A stretch of 64,000 nucleotides of DNA from contig NZ_JADPRT010000004.1 in the NCBI RefSeq assembly GCF_015690355.1, positions 396,301 through 460,300 on the forward strand. The letters run 5' to 3'. Every line of letters begins with the position of its first letter. Within the stretch, counting starts at the first letter, position 1. The DNA comes from Streptacidiphilus fuscans. GTDB lineage: Bacteria; Actinomycetota; Actinomycetes; Streptomycetales; Streptomycetaceae. The notes beneath the pieces were generated by a model. That model had not been told where the DNA came from. It was given only the letters and a program-made list of their open reading frames with translations, and searched no databases. The position numbers and the translations under genes are program-made. Of the stretch, positions 41,245 through 49,134 are shown in pieces.

Positions 41245-41258
41245 GTGACACGGATCAC
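41245..41258. promoter_or_regulatory. CRP-like palindrome
   Basis: GTGACACGGATCAC has the GTGA-n6-TCAC form bound by CRP/FNR proteins. It lies 238 bases upstream of the secreted-protein gene and just downstream of the rhomboid-like gene. Distance makes a role uncertain. The 41008-41305 gap otherwise shows nothing. Confidence 0.25.
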
Positions 41259-41305
41259 ATGAACCACCAACTGGCTGACCATCAGCGAACTGGGCGGCAG
41301 CGCAG

Positions 41306-42004
41306 TTAATTGGCCTTGGAAAGCCGCCTACGGACAGCGCGGAGCGCCTCCGCCGGGTCCCACGGCTCGCCGCGCCCGCGCGTCAGCGGGTAGCAGGCGA
41401 AGCCGATCAGCGCAGCGCTGAAGTGGCCCACGCTGGTGAAGTCGCGGCTCTGGATCAGGTCGAGGCCGTAGTAGAGGACGACGGCCGCCGCGTAGACGTA
41501 CCGCCAGGGCTTGGCGATCCGGTACGTCAGGACCGCCTCCACGCCCGCAAGGGCGTAGCTGACGCCGTAGTCGAGCGTGTAGCGCGCCGACTCGGGCGCG
41601 TAGCCATGTTGGATGCTCCAATACAGGACGCCCTCGCTGATGTACGTCGCGCCGACGTGCGCGATCGCGGCGACGCAGAGCCAGCGCAGCGTGCCCAGCC
41701 AGCGTTCGGCCGGGACGTGGAAGATGTTGTAGAGGACGAAGTACGAGAACCACCCGCTGCCCGCGATCCACAGCGCGCTGGTGATCAGCACCCGGATCGG
41801 GGACTTCTCCAGGTAGTGGATGTTCGTGGAGCGCCGCTCCAGGATCCGGTCCGCCGCGGCCGGAGCGACGTGGCGGATGATCAGCGTCGTGACGAAGAGG
41901 ATGGCCAGCCAGACGAACGTCCCCGGCGCACGGCGGATGTAGGCCCAGGTCGCGCGCCCGGCACGGGCGACGCCGCTGACGACGGCAGTCCCGCGCTCGC
42001 GCAT
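41306..42004 (-). CDS. Rhomboid-like membrane protein
   Basis: 232 residues from ATG 42004. About six hydrophobic segments: FVWLAILFVTTLII, a loop, VLITSALWIAGSGWFSYFVL, LCVAAIAHVGATYISEGVLY, DYGVSYALAGVEAVLTYRI, YVYAAAVVLYYGLDL, FTSVGHFSAALIGFACYPL. GVSYALAG and the late GHFSAALIG occupy the places of the rhomboid GxSxxxxG and His helices, so a Ser/His dyad is possible. Streptomycete relatives are annotated as rhomboid-like. Proteolysis is not proven. It lies 18 bases downstream of the GH15 gene, so probably cotranscribed. Confidence 0.75.
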   Translation of the reverse strand: MRERGTAVVSGVARAGRATWAYIRRAPGTFVWLAILFVTTLIIRHVAPAAADRILERRSTNIHYLEKSPIRVLITSALWIAGSGWFSYFVLYNIFHVPAERWLGTLRWLCVAAIAHVGATYISEGVLYWSIQHGYAPESARYTLDYGVSYALAGVEAVLTYRIAKPWRYVYAAAVVLYYGLDLIQSRDFTSVGHFSAALIGFACYPLTRGRGEPWDPAEALRAVRRRLSKAN

Positions 42005-42022
42005 GGCGGGTCTCCCTCCCGG

Positions 42023-43933
42023 CTACCGCTGCCGCTCTTCGTGGTCCAGTTCCTCGTCCAGCGACATGGCCGCGTCGATCAGCGCCAGGTGCGTGAACGC
42101 CTGCGGGAAGTTGCCGAGTTGCTCGCCTGTCGGGCCGATCTCCTCGGCGAAGAGGCCGACGTGGTTGGCGTAGGTGAGCATCTTCTCGAAGGCGTACCGG
42201 GCTTCGTCCAGTCGACCCGCGCGGGCCAGGGCGTTGACGTAGAGGAAGCTGCAGAGCGAGAAGGTGCCCTCGCTGCCCCGCAGGCCGTCGGGGGAAGCCT
42301 CGGGGTTGTAGCGGTAGACGAGGCTGTCGGAGACGAGCTCCTCGCCCATCGCGTCGAGCGTCGCCAGCCAGCGGCGGTCGCGCGAGGAGACGAAGCCGCT
42401 CAGCGGCATCAGCAGCAGCGAGGCGTCCAGCACGGTGCTCCCGTAGGACTGGACGAAGGCCTGGCGTTCCTCGTTCCAGCCGTGCTCCATCACCTGGCGC
42501 AGGATCGCGTCACGGGTCGCGGTCCAGCGGGTGAGGTCGGCGGGGCGGGAGAACTCGACGGCGACGCGGATGGCGCGGTCGATCGCGACCCAGCACATCA
42601 GGCGGCTGTAGGTGAAGTTCTGCCGGCCGCCGCGCGTCTCCCAGATGCCCTCGTCGGCGCGGTCCCAGTGGTCGCAGAGCCAGTCGCCGAGTTGACTGAG
42701 CGTCACCCAGCCGTCGTATCCCGCCTCCAGGGCCAGCCGGAGGGCTTCGGGGCCCTGCTGGAACAGCGCGTAGATGGCCTCGCCGTAGATGTCGAGCTGG
42801 AGTTGGTCCGCCGCGCCGTTGCCGACCCGGACCGGGGCTGAGCCGCGGTAGCCCTCGAAGTGCGGCAGGATCTCCTCGGTGAGGTGCGGGTCGCCGTCGA
42901 TCCGGTACATGATCTGCAGCGGTTCGCCCGACGCGGTCCGTCCCGCCTGGATCCGCCCGCCCAGCCAGCGGCGGAAGGCGTCGCCCTCCTCGATGTAGCC
43001 GAGCCGGATCAGCGCGCTGGCGGAGAGCGACGCGTCGCGGATCCAGGTGAAGCGGTAGTCCCAGTTGCGCTCGCCGCCGATCTGCTCGGGCAGCCCCGTG
43101 GTGGCCGCGGCCAGCAGCGCGCCGGTCGGGGCGTAGCTCAGCAGCTTCAGGGTGATCGCCGACCGGTTCACCACCGCCTGCCAACGGCCCTTGTACCGGC
43201 AGCGGCCGGTCCAGTCGTGCCAGAAGCGGCGGGTCCGCTCGAACTCACTGCGCAGCATGGGCCCTTGCAGCGGGACCGGTGCTTCGGCGTCGGCCGGGCC
43301 GGTGGTCAGCAGGAAGGCAGCGAACTGACCGTGCGTCAGAGTGAAGGTCGCGGTGACGTCTTCGTGGTCGGCGTCGTCGCCCGCGCTGTCGTCCCGGCCG
43401 CCGTCCGCGCGCCGCTCCAGATCGAGGGCGCCGAGCGCGCCGACGGCCTGGAGGTACACGGACGCGTCGGCGTCCGCCGAGCGGAAGGAGATGCCGCCGT
43501 CGGGGTTCCGCTCCGCGACGTGCAGCGCGCGCCCGTAGTCGAACCGCGGTCGGCACTCCAGCCGGAACGGCACGCTGCCGCGCACCACCCGGACGGCGCG
43601 GACCAGCCGCCGGACCTCGTCCGCCTGCTTCGGGTCGTCGGCCAGCGGCATGAAGTCGACGACCTCGCCGATCCCGGCCGCGGTCAGGAACCGGGTCACC
43701 ACGATCGCCGTGTCCGGGAAGTAGAGCTGACGTACCGTCACTTCGTCCGCAGGGACGTCGGCCGTGATCGAGAAGTGGCCGCCCCGGTCGTGGTCGAGCA
43801 GGGAGGCGAAGACGCTGGGCGAGTCGAAGCGCGGCGCGCAGAACCAGTCCACCACGCCCTCGGAGGAGACCAGCGCGCAACTCTGCAGGTCGCCGACGAG
43901 GCCGTGGTCGGCGATCGGGGGATATCGGCGCAT
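42023..43933 (-). CDS. Glycoside hydrolase family 15 protein (trehalase/glucoamylase-like)
   Basis: 636 residues from ATG 43933 with GGAG upstream. The N-terminal trehalase-like beta domain (MRRYPPIADHGLVGDLQSCA, VDWFCAPRFDSPSVFASLLD) is followed by the alpha/alpha barrel with GGERNWDYRFTWIRDASLSA, LQIMYRIDGDP, QLDIYGEAIYAL and GIWETRGGRQNFTYSRLMCW. The order is that of actinobacterial GH15 enzymes such as mycobacterial trehalase. It has no signal peptide, so it is cytoplasmic. Likely substrate is trehalose or short alpha-glucans. Confidence 0.92.
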   Translation of the reverse strand: MRRYPPIADHGLVGDLQSCALVSSEGVVDWFCAPRFDSPSVFASLLDHDRGGHFSITADVPADEVTVRQLYFPDTAIVVTRFLTAAGIGEVVDFMPLADDPKQADEVRRLVRAVRVVRGSVPFRLECRPRFDYGRALHVAERNPDGGISFRSADADASVYLQAVGALGALDLERRADGGRDDSAGDDADHEDVTATFTLTHGQFAAFLLTTGPADAEAPVPLQGPMLRSEFERTRRFWHDWTGRCRYKGRWQAVVNRSAITLKLLSYAPTGALLAAATTGLPEQIGGERNWDYRFTWIRDASLSASALIRLGYIEEGDAFRRWLGGRIQAGRTASGEPLQIMYRIDGDPHLTEEILPHFEGYRGSAPVRVGNGAADQLQLDIYGEAIYALFQQGPEALRLALEAGYDGWVTLSQLGDWLCDHWDRADEGIWETRGGRQNFTYSRLMCWVAIDRAIRVAVEFSRPADLTRWTATRDAILRQVMEHGWNEERQAFVQSYGSTVLDASLLLMPLSGFVSSRDRRWLATLDAMGEELVSDSLVYRYNPEASPDGLRGSEGTFSLCSFLYVNALARAGRLDEARYAFEKMLTYANHVGLFAEEIGPTGEQLGNFPQAFTHLALIDAAMSLDEELDHEERQR

Positions 43934-43995
43934 GGAGCGCTCCTCCGGGGCAGGTCGGGGTGCTGGACGGTTGACCGCGAGGGTGACCGGGCCGG

Positions 43996-44451
43996 TCAGG
44001 CGAGCAGCTTCGCCTTGGCCCGCTGGAACTCGTCCTCCGTGAGCGCGCCGCTGTTCTTGAGGTCGACGAGCTTGGCCAGGTCTTCGACGTGGCCGGACGA
44101 CGCACCGCCGCCCGAGGCCGTGGCCCCGGCCGTCCCCGCCGCACCGCCCGCGCCCGCCGCGCCGGAGGTCCCGGCCGCGTCGCGGACGTACTGCTTGAAC
44201 GCCGCGTCCGCCTGCTGCGCCCGCTCCATGTCGCGTTCGCCCATCGAACGGCCGCGCACGATCACGTAGACCAGGACGCCGAGGAAGGGCAGCACGATCA
44301 CGAAGATGATCCAGCCGGCCTTGCCCCAACCGCCCATGTCGTGGCTGCGGAAGATGTCGGCCAGGACCTTGAACAGCAGGAAGAACCAGAGGATCCAGAG
44401 GAAGAACTCCAGCATGGTCCAGAACACGTTCAGCAGCGGATAGTTGGACAC
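43996..44451 (-). CDS. PLDc_N and SHOCT domain membrane protein
   Basis: 151 residues from GTG 44451 (GGAGG upstream). Two membrane helices (WTMLEFFLWILWFFLLFKVL and GWIIFVIVLPFLGVLVYVIV) with the connecting SHDMGGWGKAGW match the PLDc_N domain. A Gly/Ala linker leads to a C-terminal SHOCT motif, LAKLVDLKNSGALTEDEFQR. Such proteins are common in actinobacteria and of unknown function. It lies 62 bases upstream of GH15 on the same strand. Confidence 0.85.
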   Translation of the reverse strand: MSNYPLLNVFWTMLEFFLWILWFFLLFKVLADIFRSHDMGGWGKAGWIIFVIVLPFLGVLVYVIVRGRSMGERDMERAQQADAAFKQYVRDAAGTSGAAGAGGAAGTAGATASGGGASSGHVEDLAKLVDLKNSGALTEDEFQRAKAKLLA

Positions 44452-44654
44452 GACGCCTCCTGCACTCCTGGCCTCCCCGATCGGGTGACGCCCGTCCAAC
44501 AGACCTACCGTCGGCACCCGGTTCCCGCACGCGCACAGAGCCGAACGGGCGTACGGGTGGCACCGCGCATCCGAGGCGTGCGCGCGTCCGAACGGTGGAC
44601 GCGCGGGCGAACCGCGCGGCGTGGCGGGCGGGGAGCGCGGTGCGACGGCCCTGT

Positions 44655-44672
44655 AATGACGGTCCTGTCATT
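44655..44672 (+). promoter_or_regulatory. Inverted repeat upstream of the HypB-like pair
   Basis: AATGAC-GGTCCT-GTCATT is a perfect six-base inverted repeat with a six-base spacer, 28 bases before the small reading frame at 44700. A possible operator for the downstream pair. The 44452-44699 gap has no other feature. Confidence 0.35.
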
Positions 44673-44699
44673 GGGCGACCGCAGGGGACGTGACCGGGA

Positions 44700-44897
44700 G
44701 TGGGCGGATTGCAGCAGGTGCACGAGTCGCAGCAGGCGCAGGAGATGTCCGTGGCGTGGGACCCGGTGGGTGACGCGTGGTTGGCGGCGCTCCAGGACGA
44801 CGGGCACACGTGCGGCCCGCTGTGCGAGCAGGAGCTGGGCATCGCCCAGGTCCACTGGACCGAGCTGCCGCTCGCCGCACCCCTCGGGGAGGCCTGA
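44700..44897 (+). CDS. Small protein before the HypB homologue
   Basis: 65 residues from GTG 44700; GTG 44718 or ATG 44745 are alternatives. It contains SVAWDPVGDAWLAALQDDGH and a Cys pair in TCGPLC, then an acidic stretch. It ends four bases before the HypB-like start, so they are probably an operon. The Cys pair could bind metal. No family is recognised; it does not look like HypA, which has two CxxC zinc-binding pairs. Confidence 0.45.
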   Translation: MGGLQQVHESQQAQEMSVAWDPVGDAWLAALQDDGHTCGPLCEQELGIAQVHWTELPLAAPLGEA

Positions 44898-44901
44898 CGC
44901 C

Positions 44902-45726
44902 GTGTGCCGGGTCACCCGGCCGGCGCAGCCTGTCTTCGCCAAGTACGACGTCCGCGCGGACCGGCTCCGCACCGACCTCGCGGCGCGGGGGACGACGCTG
45001 GTGAACCTCTTCTCCGGCCCCCGCAGCGGCAGCAGCGCACTGCTGGAGGCGCTGCTGGCCCGTGCCCGTGAGCGAGCCCTCCCGGTCGCCGCCTTCGCCG
45101 CGGCGACGCAGCTGGAGGACGCCCCGGCGGCAGCGGCAGCGGCAGCGGAAGGGGGAGCGACGGCGGCGGCGGTGACGGCGGAGCTGCCGGTCAAGCGGTT
45201 GCTCACGGGCGGTCTCTGCCACCTCGAACCGGCCATGGTCGACGCCCACCTGCGTGACTGGCCGCCGTACCCGACCCGGCTGCTGTTCGTCGAGAACGTG
45301 GGCGAGCCGAGCTGCCCCGCCCCTTACGAGCTGGGCGAGTCGCTGCGCGTGGCGCTGACCTCGGTCACCGAGGGGGAGCAGCGGCCGCTGCGGTCCCCGC
45401 TGGGTTTCGGTCTCGCCCACGCGGTCGTGGTGACCAGGTACGACCTCGCCGAGGCGGTCGACTTCGACCCGACGGCCTTCCGCGCGGCGGTCCACCGGGT
45501 CAACCCGGGTGTGCCGGTGGTCTTCACCTCCGCCCGCTCCGGCCAGGGGATCGACTGCCTGCTCGACCTCACCCTCGCCGTGGCGGACGGTACCCCGCCG
45601 CACCGACCGGCGCTGGCCACGCCCGGCGCGCGGGTGAGCTACCTGTACGCCGTCGACGACGACGGCCATGCCTACGCTGAGGACGTGGAGCCCGCCGGAG
45701 CGCACGCCCACGGGCACGTGCACTGA
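44902..45726 (+). CDS. HypB-like protein with degenerate nucleotide motifs
   Basis: 274 residues from GTG 44902. HypB is the GTPase that inserts nickel into hydrogenases. The start MCRVT, LVNLFSGPRSGS, LFVENVGEPSCPAPYELGES, VALTSVTEGEQRPLRSP, VVVTRYDL, FRAAVHRVNPGVPVVFTSAR and GQGIDCLLDL follow HypB order. The Walker A, normally GSGKT, reads GPRSGSS with no Lys, and NKxD reads TRYD, so GTP binding is doubtful. The Cys in SCP is conserved. An Ala run sits at about residue 75, and the tail is His-rich (HAHGHVH). No hydrogenase or other hyp gene is in the window. Confidence 0.78.
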   Translation: MCRVTRPAQPVFAKYDVRADRLRTDLAARGTTLVNLFSGPRSGSSALLEALLARARERALPVAAFAAATQLEDAPAAAAAAAEGGATAAAVTAELPVKRLLTGGLCHLEPAMVDAHLRDWPPYPTRLLFVENVGEPSCPAPYELGESLRVALTSVTEGEQRPLRSPLGFGLAHAVVVTRYDLAEAVDFDPTAFRAAVHRVNPGVPVVFTSARSGQGIDCLLDLTLAVADGTPPHRPALATPGARVSYLYAVDDDGHAYAEDVEPAGAHAHGHVH

Positions 45727-45776
45727 GTGCGCTGAGCGCGCTGAGTCCGGCGCGCGCACGTCGATGACGCCGGGTC

Positions 45777-45804
45777 GGCGTCGCCTCTCCGCTGAGGCGA
45801 CGTC
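45777..45804 (+). terminator. Hairpin after the HypB-like gene
   Basis: GGCGTCGCCTC pairs with GAGGCGACGTC (one G-T) around a six-base loop, 50 bases after the stop and before the convergent DUF1453 gene. Confidence 0.55.
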
Positions 45805-45865
45805 AATCCGGCGTCGGGTGCTGCGCGGTGCGGTGCTGTGCGATGGGGTGCTGCACTGTCCGGGC

Positions 45866-46387
45866 TCAGGCCGCCTGGGCCAGCTGGGCGCGGCGGGCGT
45901 TCGAGGTGAGCCGGTGGCCGCGGATCCGCAGGACCAGCATCCGGGAGACCACCTCACCGAGGGCCATCAGCACCAGCGCCGCGACCCAGGCCTGCGGGGT
46001 GATCGAGTGCTGGACGCTGAACCGGCCGATGGACGGGCCCATGCCGTGCGTGGAGGCGAAGGCGAAGGCCATCCGCAGGCCGATGCCGACGACCCAGAGC
46101 GCGGCGGCGGTGACCCCGGCCCGGGCGAACGGCACCCCGTCCTTGCCGAGGTTGAGCCGGGTGGTCGCCGCCGCGCCGACGCCCAGCGCCACGCCGAGTG
46201 CGGCCAGTCCGCCGATCAGCACCAGGTCGTTCCCGGCGGTCGGGATGGAGTGCAGGTAGCTGAAGCCAACGCCGACCGTGATGGCCAGCGGCAGCACGAG
46301 ATTGACCAGGTCGAGCCGGGATCCGCGGATCTGGCGGACGACGAGGAGGACCAGTACGGCGTTGAGGAGGTAGTCGGTGAGGCTCAT
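45866..46387 (-). CDS. DUF1453-like polytopic membrane protein
   Basis: 173 residues, ATG 46387. Five hydrophobic segments are visible, starting DYLLNAVLVLLVVRQIRGSR, a signature-like opening of DUF1453/CcdC-type proteins, and continuing with LVLIGGLAALGVALGVGAAATTR and FARAGVTAAALWVVGIGLRMAF. Function unknown. It is divergent from the PDZ protease gene; the gap between carries a striking GGTGGA array. Confidence 0.75.
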   Translation of the reverse strand: MSLTDYLLNAVLVLLVVRQIRGSRLDLVNLVLPLAITVGVGFSYLHSIPTAGNDLVLIGGLAALGVALGVGAAATTRLNLGKDGVPFARAGVTAAALWVVGIGLRMAFAFASTHGMGPSIGRFSVQHSITPQAWVAALVLMALGEVVSRMLVLRIRGHRLTSNARRAQLAQAA

Positions 46388-46432
46388 GTCCTCAAGCCTG
46401 CCGAGCGGCGCGCCCGCCGTGATCGGCTCCGG

Positions 46433-46506
46433 GGTGGAGCGCCGGGTGGACCTCGGGTGGAGACCGAGGCGGGTCGTGGGTGGAGCGGCAGGTGGAGCGG
46501 GGTGGA
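46433..46506. repeat. Array of six GGTGGA units
   Basis: GGTGGA occurs at 46433, 46445, 46456, 46479, 46491 and 46501, spaced 12, 11, 23, 12 and 10 bases, so close to one helical turn with one unit missing. The array begins 46 bases upstream of the DUF1453 start and could be a multi-site regulator or promoter region. Confidence 0.5.
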
Positions 46507-46559
46507 GACGTGTACCTTCGGATCAGACTCCGTCAGAACAGGAGCCCGGAAGTGTGGGG

Positions 46560-46587
46560 GGCGACCCCCGCCCAGTCGGGGGTCGCC
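46560..46587. terminator. 10-base hairpin in the DUF1453/protease gap
   Basis: GGCGACCCCC (46560-46569) pairs with GGGGGTCGCC (46578-46587). No gene ends nearby on the plus strand, so it may be a leader structure rather than a terminator. Confidence 0.4.
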
Positions 46588-46692
46588 GGCGTTCGCGAGC
46601 CGGGGGGAGCCGTGAACGCATAAGGATCATGTCATCGCGGACCGTGTTTGTCCATGGACCGTCAAAAGCTGGCCGTGAGTTCTGGGATTGCG

Positions 46693-46718
46693 CGTTCATG
46701 AGACCCGCCCGTTCATGA
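46693..46718 (+). promoter_or_regulatory. Direct repeat CGTTCATGA upstream of the PDZ protease
   Basis: CGTTCATGA lies at 46693-46701 and 46710-46718, period 17; each contains the palindrome TCATGA. It is about 90 bases before the protease start. The spacing does not fit an 11-base PHO box. Confidence 0.35.
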
Positions 46719-46809
46719 AAATCCGGTTCCTACCTTCCTGACGAGCGTGCCGGGCCCGCCAACGGGGCACGGGTCAGGGCAAGGGGGCGCCGAGCACGGA
46801 GGAGGCGCC

Positions 46810-48018
46810 ATGCGGTGGAATGCGGCAGGGGTCGTGAGCTGCGCGGTCGCGGTCGTCCTGGGAGTCACGGGATGCTCGCTGTCGATGTCCTCGGCGAGTT
46901 CCTCCGGGAGCTCCTCGCCGTCTTCCGGCGCCGCGTCCGGTACGTCGCCCGGCGGCTCGTCCGGCACATCGTCCGGTGGCTCGTCCAGCACATCGTCCGG
47001 CGCTGCGTCGTCGGGCTCGTCGGCGTCCGCGGGTTCCTCGGTCCCGGCGGTGTCGGCGACCTCGCCGCCGTCGGCCCCGCCGAAGCTCTCCATATCCCAG
47101 GTGGACGCGGGCATGGTCGACCTGGTCAGTCAGCAGAGCCTGGCCGGAACGGCCGCCGCAGGGACCGGCATCGTGCTGACCTCGAACGGCGAGGTGCTCA
47201 CCAACAACCACGTGATCACCGGGTCCACCTCGCTGAGCGGGGTCGACATAGGCAACGGCCGCACCTACACGGCCTCGGTGATCGGCTACGACCGCACCCA
47301 CGACCTCGCGCTCGTCCAACTCCACGGCGCGTCCGGCCTGCAGACCCTCCAGCTCGACTCCGCCGCCAAGGTCGCCGTCGGCGACGCGGTCACCGCGCTC
47401 GGCAACGCGGGCGGCAAGGGCGGCACCCCGGCGGTGGCCACCGGGTCGGTGACCGGGACCGACCAGCAGATCATCGCCAGCGACGAGGGCAGCGGCAGCT
47501 CCGAGCAGCTCAACGGCCTGATCCAGGTGGACGCGCCGATCCAGGCCGGGGACTCCGGCGGGCCGCTGCTGAACGCGTCGGGGCAGGTGATCGGCATCGA
47601 CACCGCGGCCACCGTCAGCTACCAGTTCCAGACCGCGCCCGCCCAGGGCTTCGCCATCACGGCAGCGCAGGCACAGCAGACGGCCGCGGCGATCGCCGCG
47701 GGGCTTTCGTCGAGCACCGTCCACATCGGCCCGACCGCCTGGCTCGGCGTCGGCGTGGGCGCGGCCAACGCGTCGGTGGCCGGGACCAGCGGCGCGGAGA
47801 TCGTCCAGGTCATCCCGGGATCGCCGGCCGATGGGCTGGGCCTGGCACCCGGCGACATCATCACCTCGCTCAACGGCAGCCAGGTCGGTGACCCGACCAC
47901 GCTCACCCGGCTGCTGGACCTGCACCACCCGGGCGACTCGGTCACGATCGGCTGGACCGACGCCAACGGCCAGGCGCAGTCCTCGCCGCTCCGCCTCGGC
48001 AGCGGCCCGGCGGGCTGA
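46810..48018 (+). CDS. Lipoprotein S1C serine protease with PDZ domain
   Basis: 402 residues from ATG 46810 (GGAGG upstream). A lipoprotein signal ends in LGVTGCS with Cys near 21. A Ser/Gly-rich linker of about 60 residues follows. The trypsin-like domain has the triad His in TNNHVITG, Asp in RTHDLALVQ and Ser in QAGDSGGPLLN. The C-terminal PDZ domain includes GAEIVQVIPGSPADGLGLAP and GDIITSLNG. This is the HtrA/DegP-like layout for extracytoplasmic protein quality control, here tethered to the membrane outside the cell. Confidence 0.93.
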   Translation: MRWNAAGVVSCAVAVVLGVTGCSLSMSSASSSGSSSPSSGAASGTSPGGSSGTSSGGSSSTSSGAASSGSSASAGSSVPAVSATSPPSAPPKLSISQVDAGMVDLVSQQSLAGTAAAGTGIVLTSNGEVLTNNHVITGSTSLSGVDIGNGRTYTASVIGYDRTHDLALVQLHGASGLQTLQLDSAAKVAVGDAVTALGNAGGKGGTPAVATGSVTGTDQQIIASDEGSGSSEQLNGLIQVDAPIQAGDSGGPLLNASGQVIGIDTAATVSYQFQTAPAQGFAITAAQAQQTAAAIAAGLSSSTVHIGPTAWLGVGVGAANASVAGTSGAEIVQVIPGSPADGLGLAPGDIITSLNGSQVGDPTTLTRLLDLHHPGDSVTIGWTDANGQAQSSPLRLGSGPAG

Positions 48019-48152
48019 ACACGCAGGCCCGCTGGCCTGCTGGCCTGCTGGCACCGCGCGACCTCACCCGCGCGGTGGCGTTCCGGTTGCCGGGGTCGAG
48101 CAGGCGGGTGAGCCTGGGGCGAAGACTCGATCATCCGGACGGGGTGAGGGAT

Positions 48153-48944
48153 GTGCTGTCGGCCAAGAGCGTGTTCCAGGAGATCCTGGACGACGACGAA
48201 GCGTTCCGGCTCTTCTGCTCGGTCGCCGCGAGCGGCGAGGCGCAGGGCGGCTGGGAGAACGGCCGGATCGCCGCGCTGCTGCCCGACAGCATGGAGTACC
48301 TGACGCCACGCGTCGCCCGGCACGGGGCGGATGAGGACAAGCACGGCCGGATCTTCAACGCCCTGATGCGCAAGCGGGGGCTGACGCCCGTGCCCGTCCC
48401 GCCGGAGACCGACTACACCATGCTGCTGGAGCAGGCCGGCATCGGCCTCTCGCACCAGAAGCTGCGCGGCGACCGGCCGTTGGAGGAGCGGGACGTGGTC
48501 GCCTACCTCGCGCACAGCCGGGTGACCGAGCAGCGCGCGTCCGAGCAGATGCAGCTGCTGGTCCGGTACTTCGGCGAGGACCCGGACATCGGCCGTGCGG
48601 TCCGGATGATCTGCCACGACGAGGACAACCACCTCGCCTACTGCCATGAGGAACTCCTGCGGCTGGCCGCGACGGGCCGGGGACGCGAGATCAAGGATCT
48701 GCTGGACGGCGCCGCGGAGGTGGAGATCCGCGTCTACCGCGACGTCAGCCGCGCGGTGATGGCCCGGATGGCCGAGATCCTGCGCTGGCCGAAGGCCAAG
48801 ACGGCGGCGATCACGGCCGGGATCCAGGGCGTCTACGCCTTCGAGCGGGTCGGCGGCTGGTACCGGATGGTCAGCCTGCACATGCCCGACCGACGCGGCG
48901 CCCTCGACGGCCCTGCTCCGGCGGTGGCGGCCGAGTTCGGCTGA
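48153..48944 (+). CDS. Ferritin-like domain protein
   Basis: 263 residues from GTG 48153, the point where family likeness begins (LSAKSVFQEILDDDEAFRLF); the frame extends to 48075 with non-globular sequence. Helical throughout, with GEAQGGWENGRIA, HGADEDKHGRIFNAL, HSRVTEQRASEQMQLL and MICHDEDNHLAYCHEEL. The repeated E..H and DED.H pairs fit a di-iron four-helix bundle. Streptomycete relatives are annotated only as ferritin-like. It follows the protease by 134 bases. Confidence 0.8.
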   Translation: MLSAKSVFQEILDDDEAFRLFCSVAASGEAQGGWENGRIAALLPDSMEYLTPRVARHGADEDKHGRIFNALMRKRGLTPVPVPPETDYTMLLEQAGIGLSHQKLRGDRPLEERDVVAYLAHSRVTEQRASEQMQLLVRYFGEDPDIGRAVRMICHDEDNHLAYCHEELLRLAATGRGREIKDLLDGAAEVEIRVYRDVSRAVMARMAEILRWPKAKTAAITAGIQGVYAFERVGGWYRMVSLHMPDRRGALDGPAPAVAAEFG

Positions 48945-49134
48945 CGCGCCGGTTGACGGGTCGTCCGACGCTGCGCCTGCGCCCGGGCCGGTGCCGGGCG
49001 CGCTGCTCGGTTCGGGTGGACCGTCGCCGCGCGCTGGTGCGTCGCGCCGAGCCGACGCCCGTCCCCGTGGTCCGCTGGAAACCGCGGCGAGCGGTGGCGG
49101 CGCAGGAGGCCCGCCCGGAGCGGAGGGCGACGGC

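Noticed and set aside
46693-46718. PHO box upstream of the PDZ protease
   Set aside because: The GTTCAT repeats have period 17, not 11, so they do not fit PhoP direct-repeat units.
48075-48152. N-terminal extension of the ferritin-like protein
   Set aside because: The extra 26 residues are basic and non-globular, and family likeness begins at the GTG at 48153.
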